The position numbers were made by a program, and so were the translations under genes. Source: Legionella sp. PATHC035 (GTDB taxonomy: Bacteria > Pseudomonadota > Gammaproteobacteria > Legionellales > Legionellaceae). Taken from it: a stretch of DNA of 64,000 bases. The stretch is taken from positions 806,001 to 870,000 of the forward strand of contig NZ_JAPHOT010000001.1 in NCBI RefSeq assembly GCF_026191115.1. Direction: 5' to 3'. The notes beneath the pieces are model-generated. The model was not told the origin of the DNA. It did not search any database and saw nothing but the letters and a program-made list of their open reading frames with translations. Shown here in pieces: positions 17,601-26,412 of the stretch; position 1 is the stretch's first letter; each line of letters begins with the position of its first letter.

Positions 17601-18674
17601 ATGCTTAAAAAAAATTTGCTATTTTTTCTTTGTGTCACACTCTTCTTTCCCTTAAAGTTTGCCAACGCAACTCCAGAAGCAGTAAAACAAAAAATTAACC
17701 AAACAGTGACTGTATTTATGCAGCATCAACATGTCCCTGGATTAGCATTAGCTGTACTCAAAGACGGTAAACCGTTTCTTATCAAAGGATATGGCTATGC
17801 CAATATCGAAACTAAAGATCCGGTTAACACCAAGACCTTATTTGGTATCGGATCCGTTTCCAAAGTGATCACTGCTTTTGCGCTGATGACTTTAGTGCAG
17901 GAAGGGAAAGTGGATCTAAATCATTCCGTCTTGGACTATGTACCCAAAGCACCACAGAAGTGGCGCCGTGTCACCATACGACAATTACTGTCACACTCTA
18001 GCGGTATTCCCCAGCATCGTGGCCCCCACCTCCCCTGGATTAAAGTTTGGAACAACCTGGCTAAAAAGCCCATGCAGTTTCAACCGGGATCAGCAATTAC
18101 CTATAATAATTTTGCCTTTGCTGTATTAGGGCGGGTCATTGAAAATGTAAGCCATCAAACGTTAATCAATTACTTATCCAATATACTTTTTAACCCTTTG
18201 GGAATGAACGACACCGGCTTGCCTAATGCACTCTTTCCTCCAAATTTAGCAACCGGATATCAAGCAGAAGCTGGCAAAATGATTCCTAGCCCCAATCAAA
18301 AACCATGGCAACAAATGGGAGGTTCGGGTGGTATCGTATCGAACATCAGTGATATGGCAAAATGGGACAATGCAATGTCTGCGGGAAAAATATTAACCCC
18401 AGCGGCCTATCGCCAAATGTGGACACCCATTTTTTTGAACGATGGTCAACCTGCCGGTCATAAAAATTGGGCTTGGTCTCTAGGATGGCAAATTGCCTCT
18501 ATTGATGGCAAACGGATTGCTTTTAAAAATGGATCGATAAGAGGATATAGCAGTTGGATAGAGCGTCATCTTGATGATAAGGTAAGTATTATCATTCTCA
18601 CCAATACCAATCATGTCCCTCTGAGACGCCTGGCTAAGCGCATCTTTATTCAGGTGATGAATGGTTCAAAATAA
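17601..18674 (+). CDS. Periplasmic serine hydrolase, class C beta-lactamase/PBP-like
   Basis: About 357 residues with signal peptide (hydrophobic LLFFLCVTLFFPLKFANA). Numbering from a TTG two codons upstream of the ATG used here, the catalytic set is Ser87-Val-Ser-Lys90 (SxxK) in LFGIGSVSKVITAF and Tyr170-Asn-Asn172 (YxN) in AITYNNFAF. FKNGSIRGYSSW near the end stands where KTG is expected, with NGS/RGY replacing it. QLLSHSSGIP and GMNDTG are typical of esterase EstB and D-aminopeptidase-type relatives. This makes a peptidase or esterase of the AmpC superfamily more likely than a true beta-lactamase. The start is uncertain: CAGG lies closer to the TTG than to the ATG. The next gene converges on it 39 bases later. 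Confidence 0.8.
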   Translation: MLKKNLLFFLCVTLFFPLKFANATPEAVKQKINQTVTVFMQHQHVPGLALAVLKDGKPFLIKGYGYANIETKDPVNTKTLFGIGSVSKVITAFALMTLVQEGKVDLNHSVLDYVPKAPQKWRRVTIRQLLSHSSGIPQHRGPHLPWIKVWNNLAKKPMQFQPGSAITYNNFAFAVLGRVIENVSHQTLINYLSNILFNPLGMNDTGLPNALFPPNLATGYQAEAGKMIPSPNQKPWQQMGGSGGIVSNISDMAKWDNAMSAGKILTPAAYRQMWTPIFLNDGQPAGHKNWAWSLGWQIASIDGKRIAFKNGSIRGYSSWIERHLDDKVSIIILTNTNHVPLRRLAKRIFIQVMNGSK

Positions 18675-18713
18675 GTTCTACCTAAAGCTTCATGTCAAGG
18701 AGTGCGAGAGCAA

Positions 18714-19529
18714 CTAAAAAGTTTTGCCTCCAAATCCGTAGTGCCTACTCGGTGTTTTAATATCATTCATTTTTTTCAATTCAGTCAGTTGTTGTATTGC
18801 CTGCGTTCTTTGTAAACTGTAATCAATCGTCGTATAACGTAGATGATTTGCTGCCCCTACTTTCAATAATTGTGCGTCACAAAAATTTAAATTCGGCATA
18901 ATATCACCATGAAACGTGATTTTTTTATCTACAGAGGCACTACTCAATTGCTCCTCTGCCATTTCTCTGGTGCATTTTATGGCGCAGATAATGGAGCAGG
19001 GCAATACTTGAAAAGCGATTGCTTCATAGGCATGAAGTGGCCAACCCGCACTCAGCGTCATTGAGGACTTAAAAAAATCATTAATATTCCTTGTTTGTAC
19101 CGTTTGCAGTTCATTTAAATCAACCACAATTTCTTTATTGTCAGTTGGAGTATCTTGCGTTCGTAACAAAAGGACTTCTCCATCCCCTGATCCAACATAT
19201 TCTATTTGGGTAAAATCTGGTAGCGCAATGGCATAGATATAAGTCTCTTCATTATTGAGCGGAAAAATAGCTGCGCTTTCAATTTTGGTACTCATACAAA
19301 TGCATACCACAGGATCAGCATCAACCGCTTTATCATCAATTCCTCGATCATTAATGTATCCTCGAGACTTGATGGCCTCTTTCCACCAATCGTTACCATA
19401 AGCTTTGATTCTTGGAACAAAACCTTCTTGAAAAATGAGCTCAGGTGGTCTGCTGTCTGAACGGAAGTAAATTCGTCCATGCACCTCAGAAGGTGCGCTT
19501 TTCTTATGCAATATCTCAGTAAATAACAT
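18714..19529 (-). CDS. Candidate ADP-ribosyltransferase (pertussis/cholera toxin-like, R-S-E)
   Basis: 271 residues, no signal peptide. The order of the three mono-ADP-ribosyltransferase motifs is visible. They are Arg23 in IYFRSDSRPPELIFQEGF (close to the YRYDSRPPEDVFQNGF pattern of pertussis toxin S1), then CICMSTKIESAAIF with Ser80-Thr81 on the second core strand, then LHAYEAIAFQVLPCSIICAIKC with Glu169 where toxins place the catalytic Glu before the Ile-Pro-x-x-Ile segment. Such enzymes move ADP-ribose from NAD+ to a host protein. Without a signal peptide, Dot/Icm delivery is the likely route. The ribosome site is AGGAAAC before the ATG. The target is unknown. The family assignment rests on motif spacing, not on an alignment. 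Confidence 0.65.
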   Translation of the reverse strand: MLFTEILHKKSAPSEVHGRIYFRSDSRPPELIFQEGFVPRIKAYGNDWWKEAIKSRGYINDRGIDDKAVDADPVVCICMSTKIESAAIFPLNNEETYIYAIALPDFTQIEYVGSGDGEVLLLRTQDTPTDNKEIVVDLNELQTVQTRNINDFFKSSMTLSAGWPLHAYEAIAFQVLPCSIICAIKCTREMAEEQLSSASVDKKITFHGDIMPNLNFCDAQLLKVGAANHLRYTTIDYSLQRTQAIQQLTELKKMNDIKTPSRHYGFGGKTF

Positions 19530-19681
19530 GATGTTTCCTATGCTAAAATAATTACTTTATCTTTTCATGATTTCAAAATATGTAAGGTATTACTACCCTA
19601 TATTGATAGATGCAATATATGTTTACTTATTGAATAAAAAAATCTCTTAGCTACAATAGTCTTTTTTTTCAGGCAATCATC

Positions 19682-21415
19682 ATGGGATTTTATTTTAATA
19701 CCTTTAGACAGCAACAAGGCGATGCAGCTTACAACCAACAACAATATGAAGAGGCATATAAGCATTATTCAGAAGCATTAAAAACTTTGCAATTACATGC
19801 TGCTTCTAATAGTTCTCGACATAACGATTTTTATGATGCTTTAGTTTATGTACTCTCGGAAATAGTGCATACCAAACTGATGATCATACGTCGTGAGACC
19901 GACAATTTGAACTTAGACGCTGTCGCTCGTTATTGGGATGATATTCCTAGTATGGTGCATGAAATGGAATTGATTTATAAAGAACATGTTATAGGACTAT
20001 CTCAGTCCAATAGTAATAAAGAACAAGTAGTCATGCGCGTTAATGCATTGCTTGCAACAGTTTGCGAGGAAGTTAGTGATGCGTTAGTCGATCAACTCGA
20101 TGAAAAAGAGCAAACAACGCTTATTGAATCCCAAGATGCACTATCAAAAGCGGTTCAGTGGATGAATAGAGCGATTGAGTTTCAGATAAAAAAAGAAGGA
20201 CATCCTAACCTGCCCAGTAGTTTAGGCTATTTGAACTTACTTGAACGTCAATATAAAAAAACCGGAAATAGAGATAGCCTTCACATGATGTCCGAATTTA
20301 TTGATAAGCAGAAACTCTTGGAGTTGACGATTGCATCAGCCCTGGAGAAACTCGAGCTACTTAGTTACGTTATAAGAATAGCTCTTGTTAATGGCCAGAA
20401 TGTCGATGCCCTGGCCCTCGAGTGTCAAACCCTTTATACCAAACTTGATGAGGAAGAAAAAGAAAATGACATTTTGGATGACTTGCGTGCTTTAATTCAA
20501 TTAATCCCTCAAGAGGAAGAGGAAGAGGAAGAGGAAAACGAATATGATGATCAATCGAATTCCTCTGAGAATGAAGAGACAAGCATGGATCAATCACTGG
20601 GTGATTTAAGCATAGACGGATTTAACACGGAAGATTCTTTTACAGACCTCGCAAGTGATATGCTTGTTGACTCTCAGCCTCATCAGACTCAGGGTATCCC
20701 TCCTTCTTTATCAACCAACTTGGGATCTTTACATCCAGTAATGATGCAAAATGATTCAACAAGCCAGGTCAGTGTGACTCAACCCTCTGGTCTCGTCGTA
20801 CAACAGGGATTTTTTGCTTCTTCTTCATATCCCTCTCAACAAGTAGGGGATGAAATGCCTCAGAGCCGCGCCCTGCAATTGGCATTAAAAAAAATAGTCA
20901 CTCACTCGAACCAATCGAGATTTTTAGCAAACCTAGTGTCTCTTATAGCAGATTTCTTTTGTAGATTTAAGGCTGATGGAATTCAAAAACAAAATGCGAT
21001 TGTATTAGCTTTCGATCTCTATCAACACGTCATTAAAATAGATCCTGAGCATCATAGGGCTATTGAAAAATTAAAGGAATTATCCACCAACCACCAACCC
21101 TTGATTGGTTCATATCAGCACTTCAGTAATCCTCCAAGCCCTTTACCCACATCGCTCCAATTACCAGGAGCAAAAATTCGTTTTTATCAGGCGATAGAAG
21201 AATTAACCATTCAACTAGAATGCCTTTTAATGAATGATAAAGATAAAATTGAAGAAGCAATAAACAACTTGATCCACTTTATCGGAGAAAAATTAACCAG
21301 TGGAGTAATAACCAGAGTGCCAAGTCCGGAAATAAAAGAGCTTCTTATACAAACTTATTACGAGGAGCTTCAAGAATCAGCACCTAATACTATGAATCTG
21401 AAGAGGATTCGCTAG
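19682..21415 (+). CDS. TPR-containing protein with acidic middle, candidate effector
   Basis: 577 residues, no signal peptide. The N-terminus holds a typical tetratricopeptide unit (QQQGDAAYNQQQYEEAYKHYSEALKTL, residues about 9-36) followed by helical hairpins to about 270. A run of Glu (about 276-300, EEEEEEEEENEYDD) starts a disordered acidic and Ser/Thr/Gln-rich stretch to about 395. A second helical domain follows (about 400-577), including ALQLALKKIV and AIVLAFDLYQHVIKIDPEHHRAIEKLKEL, which is another TPR-like helix pair. TPR proteins act as adaptors. The architecture suggests host-protein binding, but no partner can be named. It is convergent with the diguanylate cyclase gene. Confidence 0.6.
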   Translation: MGFYFNTFRQQQGDAAYNQQQYEEAYKHYSEALKTLQLHAASNSSRHNDFYDALVYVLSEIVHTKLMIIRRETDNLNLDAVARYWDDIPSMVHEMELIYKEHVIGLSQSNSNKEQVVMRVNALLATVCEEVSDALVDQLDEKEQTTLIESQDALSKAVQWMNRAIEFQIKKEGHPNLPSSLGYLNLLERQYKKTGNRDSLHMMSEFIDKQKLLELTIASALEKLELLSYVIRIALVNGQNVDALALECQTLYTKLDEEEKENDILDDLRALIQLIPQEEEEEEEENEYDDQSNSSENEETSMDQSLGDLSIDGFNTEDSFTDLASDMLVDSQPHQTQGIPPSLSTNLGSLHPVMMQNDSTSQVSVTQPSGLVVQQGFFASSSYPSQQVGDEMPQSRALQLALKKIVTHSNQSRFLANLVSLIADFFCRFKADGIQKQNAIVLAFDLYQHVIKIDPEHHRAIEKLKELSTNHQPLIGSYQHFSNPPSPLPTSLQLPGAKIRFYQAIEELTIQLECLLMNDKDKIEEAINNLIHFIGEKLTSGVITRVPSPEIKELLIQTYYEELQESAPNTMNLKRIR

Positions 21416-21453
21416 TTATTAAAACTTTATGCTCAAAACTGGAACACATCGAA

Positions 21454-23496
21454 TTAGGTATTATGGCTGTAAGCGATGACTCTATCTTTGCCTGCCAGTT
21501 TTGCAGCATAGAGTGCAAGATCCGCAGCCTTTATTATTTCATCAATAGAAGCACCATGTTTAAGTGCTTCTGCAACACCGATTGAAATAGTAATGTGATT
21601 CAACGGCGTGCCTTTGAAGTAAATTGATATGTTTTTTATCTTTTCACGAAGCTCTTCCATTTTAATCACCGCATTGTTTAAGGTGGTGTTCAACAAGACG
21701 ATAACAAACTCTTCTCCACCGAAACGTACGGAAACGTCACTTTCACGGAAACTGTCTAGTAATAACTTTCCTATGGCTTTGAGTATCTCATCTCCCGCTA
21801 AATGACTGTAAGTATCGTTAAATTTCTTGAAGTTATCGATATCCAACATCGCTACGCATAATGTCCTTTTTTCCCGGGCAATACGGATTAATTCCCGTGA
21901 CAAAATGTCATTTAAATAACGTCGATTGTATAAATTGGTTAATGGATCATGTAATGACAACTCGCTCAATGATACGCGCAAGTTAATATTGGCAATGGCA
22001 AGCTTAACAATATTTCCAAAGGAATTGGCCATGTCTTGTTGATGTCGTGTTAATTTTCTGTCTTTTGGTGCAATGAGATGGATAACGCCGATCAACTCAT
22101 TTTGTACCATAAGCGGTAACGCCATATATCCCCCTTGAGGGGGCGTATTATAATGGGCACAAGGTACTGATTTATTGGGATCATCTACTACATTAGTGGC
22201 TGCCTCACGGATTGAAAAGCAATCCATAGGCAGGAATATATCAGGTAATAATGGTTCTTTCCCCCACTGAACTACTGTTTCCATTTGCTTGATCGTTTGA
22301 TTGTAAATTGATAACCCCCCACTTAGGTCAGGAAATAAATCTTGAGCAATTAAATGGATTCGTGGGTAAGCTTCTTCTGCGGTTATGCAAATTTGTAGTG
22401 AGCGGTTCAATTTATTTAATAAACTCTCATCATGCTCTAGCAGCTTCAATTCATTTAACATTTCCATCGTTTTTTCATTTAACTGTCGCATTTTTTCTTC
22501 ATTTTGTATGCGATCACTTACATCCTTCATTTGCATAATAAAATTAATTGGCTCTCCCTGTTCATCACGGATTAGACTCGAGCTGACCATCCCCCAGATA
22601 ATACTTCCGTCCTTTCGAATATAACGTTTTTCCATATGTGAAATACGCAATTCACCATGAAGAAGTTTATTCATGGCATCTTGAGTCATCAATCTATCAT
22701 CAGGATAGGTGATTTCCAGCATACTTTTGTTTCGTAACTCTTCGTCACTGTAACCCAAGGTTTCTTGCAGCGTACGATTCGCATGAATACATTTTCCTTC
22801 GGGTGAAATAATGGCCATGCCGATAGGTGCATTTTCGATGGTATTGCGAAAACTCTCTTCACTACGTTTTAAATCGGACAAAAGATTTGAACTGTATATT
22901 TCCAGATAAAGTGATTTTAATAAAAATTGACTTAATTGTGCTGTTGCATAAATGAGCGTAATCACAAAAAGCAAGATCGCTAAAAGTAAAATCACTGACA
23001 GTGAGGGGACAATGGATACCGACAAAAAAATCAAGAGCACCCAAAGTGGTATCATAAATGCCATGTATGCGTTATGCATGGTTAGGAGCTTTGCCGCTGG
23101 TGCTCCAAGAAGTCCAATGAGATAAACAAAAATCGCCATGCGATGCAGCGGATCATCAACATAGATAAATAAGGCTCCTCCTAAAGACCATAACACTCCC
23201 GACTGAAAATTATTCACTATAAAATACTTTTTCCAAAAGGCTGGTTTAAATAAACCATCCTGCCTTTTTCGACGATGATATTGATATAGAAATAAACTTC
23301 TCGATACGTGATTAAAGAGGAACATCACCAAGACCCATATCACAATTAGATGCTTGTTATTCACTTGCTGCCAAATAATTGCAGCAAAAAAAAGGGTTGC
23401 AAAAAAATCTGCAATAATTAAAACATAAAATTTATTGTAGGACGCAGCTATAAGCTTATTCTCTATTTGATCGCTGTTAACGCCCGGGAAGTCCAT
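21454..23496 (-). CDS. Membrane PAS-GAF diguanylate cyclase
   Basis: 680 residues. The N-terminal 190 residues hold five to six membrane segments. A PAS domain with PAC end (about 212-330, NAPIGMAIISPEGKCIHANRTLQETLGYSDEEL) is followed by a short coiled coil, a GAF-like domain (about 345-505) and a GGDEF domain (about 510-680). The catalytic motif is GGEEF at 593-597. The RESD at 583-586 sits five residues before it and is a canonical inhibitory c-di-GMP site. The protein should make c-di-GMP from two GTP in response to a signal sensed by PAS or GAF, with product inhibition. There is no EAL domain, so it is a synthase only. It is transcribed alone from a divergent position with respect to the carbonic anhydrase gene. 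Confidence 0.9.
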   Translation of the reverse strand: MDFPGVNSDQIENKLIAASYNKFYVLIIADFFATLFFAAIIWQQVNNKHLIVIWVLVMFLFNHVSRSLFLYQYHRRKRQDGLFKPAFWKKYFIVNNFQSGVLWSLGGALFIYVDDPLHRMAIFVYLIGLLGAPAAKLLTMHNAYMAFMIPLWVLLIFLSVSIVPSLSVILLLAILLFVITLIYATAQLSQFLLKSLYLEIYSSNLLSDLKRSEESFRNTIENAPIGMAIISPEGKCIHANRTLQETLGYSDEELRNKSMLEITYPDDRLMTQDAMNKLLHGELRISHMEKRYIRKDGSIIWGMVSSSLIRDEQGEPINFIMQMKDVSDRIQNEEKMRQLNEKTMEMLNELKLLEHDESLLNKLNRSLQICITAEEAYPRIHLIAQDLFPDLSGGLSIYNQTIKQMETVVQWGKEPLLPDIFLPMDCFSIREAATNVVDDPNKSVPCAHYNTPPQGGYMALPLMVQNELIGVIHLIAPKDRKLTRHQQDMANSFGNIVKLAIANINLRVSLSELSLHDPLTNLYNRRYLNDILSRELIRIAREKRTLCVAMLDIDNFKKFNDTYSHLAGDEILKAIGKLLLDSFRESDVSVRFGGEEFVIVLLNTTLNNAVIKMEELREKIKNISIYFKGTPLNHITISIGVAEALKHGASIDEIIKAADLALYAAKLAGKDRVIAYSHNT

Positions 23497-23690
23497 ATTG
23501 CCCTTAAGTATTTATCAATTAATAAGATAATAGTATTTATTTACAAAATATCCAAAAATATCCACGAGCTTTCTTTACAATTTTGATATAAAATTGACGA
23601 TTATGAAATAATACCTTATTTTAAAAAAGGCAGAATATTCGTTCTCAGGTAGGTACAGCAATTTATTATCCATATTACAAGGAGCGTCCA

Positions 23691-24752
23691 ATGCTAATCA
23701 AATTGATGCTTGGAGTTCGTCAATTTCAAGACGAATCGTTTAAACAAATGCAGGATATTTTTCAGCGATTAAGTTCAGGACAAGACCCTGAAATCCTATT
23801 TATTACCTGTTCTGATTCACGCCTGTTGCCAAATCTTTTAACACAAACGCAACCTGGTGATTTATTTTTCATCCGCAATGTGGGCAATATTATTCCACCC
23901 GCTCATGTTCCTTCAAGCGAAGCAGCCGCTCTGATGTTTGCCCTAAATGAGCTTCATAGCATCAAAGACATTATTATTTGTGGCCACTCTCATTGTGGCG
24001 CCATGAAAGGTCTTTTAGCTCCTAATCCAGAGGCATATCATCCTGCAGTGGCCTCATGGCTTAATCATTCGCATTCTGTATTGAAAAAAATCAATGACTC
24101 AAAGGAATCTTATAACGACAATTTCGCTTTAAAAGTGCGACATGCCACTATGCTCAATGTTCTGGCTCAGATGGACCATTTAAAATCATATCCACTCATT
24201 GCTGAGAAACTGAGTCGTAAAGAACTCACGATTCATGGCTGGTTCTATGAGTTTGAGACTGGTAAAGTACTGGTTTACGAACCCCAATATAATGAATTTG
24301 TTCCTTTACAAAAAGCAACTTTTGCTGTCTCAGCGCGAAGAGATAAAATCATTGAGCAGGTAGTCATGAGTTATCTGGAGCCTTTAACTAAACCTCAGAC
24401 AGCTGAACAATATAAGCAGTTAATGCACCTCTTTTTACTCCTTGAGAAGGATTTAAAACCTATCTGGCAAGCAATAAAAAAAGAACTTACCCCTAAATTA
24501 TGGGACGAATTAGGAGGATTATATACCAGTATTGAGGATCCACGATTCAATGAAATGCTAGATCAAGGTCGTCAATTTAAGTTACCTCATCTAAAAGATT
24601 TTCAAAAAAATATAATGGAGTCCCCAGGCTATCAGCACTATATGAGGCAGATAATGCGCCATTCATTCTTTATGCAATCAACTCCGTTGATGCAATCAAT
24701 TCCTAAAGAAATTTCAGAATCAATTTGTCATTCGTCTCGCGTTAATCATTAA
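23691..24752 (+). CDS. Beta-carbonic anhydrase with C-terminal extension
   Basis: 353 residues. The first ~210 are a beta-class carbonic anhydrase: zinc ligands Cys40 in TCSDSR with the Asp42-Arg44 dyad, then His99 and Cys102 in CGHSHCG. DLFFIRNVGN and IHGWFYEFETGKV are also typical. It interconverts CO2 and bicarbonate in the cytoplasm. Residues about 220-353 form an extra helical domain (RRDKIIEQVVMSYLEPLTKPQTAEQYKQLM, then WQAIKKELTPKLWDELGG) that the usual ~220-residue enzyme lacks. AAGGAGCGTCC precedes the ATG, an excellent ribosome site. The extension may have a partner or regulatory role, which is unknown. Confidence 0.9.
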   Translation: MLIKLMLGVRQFQDESFKQMQDIFQRLSSGQDPEILFITCSDSRLLPNLLTQTQPGDLFFIRNVGNIIPPAHVPSSEAAALMFALNELHSIKDIIICGHSHCGAMKGLLAPNPEAYHPAVASWLNHSHSVLKKINDSKESYNDNFALKVRHATMLNVLAQMDHLKSYPLIAEKLSRKELTIHGWFYEFETGKVLVYEPQYNEFVPLQKATFAVSARRDKIIEQVVMSYLEPLTKPQTAEQYKQLMHLFLLLEKDLKPIWQAIKKELTPKLWDELGGLYTSIEDPRFNEMLDQGRQFKLPHLKDFQKNIMESPGYQHYMRQIMRHSFFMQSTPLMQSIPKEISESICHSSRVNH

Positions 24753-24914
24753 ACATACGGGCCAGAATAACCTGGTCTTTATTGCTGATAGAATTTTTAC
24801 AGGGCCATCATCAAAATTCTTAATGCCTCTTTCTTCAATGGAACCTATCCATTCATTTTACAAAATAAATTTTTTAGGCTACATAATATTAAAAGGAATT
24901 TAAATAGAATACTT

Positions 24915-26327
24915 ATGAAAAAATGGACTGGCTTCTTGGTATTACTGGGAGTACTTATTCTTGTGGCTTATTATGCCATCGGTCTCACAATTAAAAGTAC
25001 TTTAAATAAAAATATAAATTCGATACCTAAATCTTCCGCATTGAATGTACGTCTTCACGAATACCACAACGGCTGGTTTTCGTCTCATGCGATTATATCA
25101 ATCAAGATGCATATTCCTGCGCAAACTACAACGGATAAAAATGGTGTCGCCAAAACAGAACCACCCGTTGATTTTGATATCGATATACCCATTCTCATCA
25201 AGCACGGGCCTTTTATAGTAACAAACTATGGAATACGTTTTGGAATGGGGATAATCACCACTCAACCTGAAACGCATTATGAAGCTTTTATTAATTACCT
25301 AAATAGAACCATATTCAGGTACACTCTTCCCTCTTTAGCCATAGAAGGCAAAATTGGGCAAAATGAAGGAGATTTTCAACTCTCTTGGGAGGGATTAACT
25401 TCCTTACTGAGCATTTCTTCCAATCTTGACCTTATTGAGGGTAATTTAGAATTATTAGGATTAAGTGGATCCGCCAATAACCCTGCGAACACACTAAGTA
25501 ATGTGATCTTTAAAGTCGGTGAAATGACCTATGATTTTAAATTAAAACGTTACCATGACTGGTTGTGGTTGGGCCATTCGCGCTTTGATATTTCTACCAT
25601 AGTAATCAATCTAGCTGGCAACCCGTTATTTGAACTCACCAGACTTAACTTTCAAGCGCGCTCTGATGTGAGTCATGAAGCATTGGACATTGACTTTAAA
25701 CTGTCATTACAAAAATTATTTGCTAATAATCAAAACTATGGACCAGGAAAGATACATTTAAGTATCAGAAATCTAGATCCCGTTGTTGCGGCAAAAATCA
25801 ATCAACAAGAATTCGACATGATGCAAAACAATAGTGACCCCAATATGATCTCGCTTGCATTCGTGAATGAATTACCTCAGCTGCTTGCTAAAGGAGCAGT
25901 CATAGAACTTTCTGAAATGGCATTGAATGTACCGGATGGAAAAATTGCAGGCAATTTTAAAATAACTCTGCCAAAAAATGAGGACAATGATTTATCTCAG
26001 ATCATGCAAAAACTACAAGGTGAAGGCTCCTTTAAAGCCCCGATGGCGACGGTAAAAACACTTCTGATCGCCTCACTTCAAAACGAATCGTCTCCCAATG
26101 ATACTCAAGCTAATCCCGTGACCTCACCGGTGTCTTCAACGAGCCCGACGCAAATTTTAACAAATCCTGATAATGATGCGGATAAAAAAGCAGATAAAAT
26201 AGTGCAGGATTTAGTGAGTCAAGGTTTTCTAAAGATTGAAGGGACTGATTATGTCTTCACGTTTAAATTAGAAAACCAAAAATTTATCGTCAATGGAAAG
26301 GTGTTTAACCCTGCTCTGCTTAAATAA
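24915..26327 (+). CDS. YdgA/DUF945-family protein
   Basis: 470 residues. One N-terminal membrane segment (WTGFLVLLGVLILVAYYAIGL) anchors a large extracytoplasmic body. The opening after the anchor, SALNVRLHEYHNGWFSSHAIISIKM, is the mark of the DUF945/YdgA family, in which each member shows LxxYxxGWFxS. The body is a chain of amphipathic strands consistent with a lipid-handling or AsmA-like beta structure. Residues about 385-420 are a Pro/Ser/Thr-rich linker (NPVTSPVSSTSPTQIL) before a small C-terminal strand domain. It probably sits in the inner membrane facing the periplasm. Its function is not known. The gene is followed by a strong terminator shared with the convergent cyclodipeptide synthase gene. 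Confidence 0.8.
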   Translation: MKKWTGFLVLLGVLILVAYYAIGLTIKSTLNKNINSIPKSSALNVRLHEYHNGWFSSHAIISIKMHIPAQTTTDKNGVAKTEPPVDFDIDIPILIKHGPFIVTNYGIRFGMGIITTQPETHYEAFINYLNRTIFRYTLPSLAIEGKIGQNEGDFQLSWEGLTSLLSISSNLDLIEGNLELLGLSGSANNPANTLSNVIFKVGEMTYDFKLKRYHDWLWLGHSRFDISTIVINLAGNPLFELTRLNFQARSDVSHEALDIDFKLSLQKLFANNQNYGPGKIHLSIRNLDPVVAAKINQQEFDMMQNNSDPNMISLAFVNELPQLLAKGAVIELSEMALNVPDGKIAGNFKITLPKNEDNDLSQIMQKLQGEGSFKAPMATVKTLLIASLQNESSPNDTQANPVTSPVSSTSPTQILTNPDNDADKKADKIVQDLVSQGFLKIEGTDYVFTFKLENQKFIVNGKVFNPALLK

Positions 26328-26373
26328 TTGAATTTCCCTGATCAAACTGTGGAATCATTTGAACATGATAGAA

Positions 26374-26412
26374 AAGCCCATATGTCGGATGGATATGGGC
26401 TTGGAATTTTTT
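26374..26412 (+). terminator. Terminator between convergent genes
   Basis: A perfect 10-base-pair stem AAGCCCATAT/ATATGGGCTT (26374-26383 and 26393-26402) around a nine-base loop is followed by GGAA and six T. It ends the YdgA-family transcript and may also work on the other strand. Confidence 0.85.

Noticed and set aside
17601..18674. True AmpC beta-lactamase
   Set aside because: SxxK and YxN are present, but the KTG box is not visible, so a general serine hydrolase is safer.
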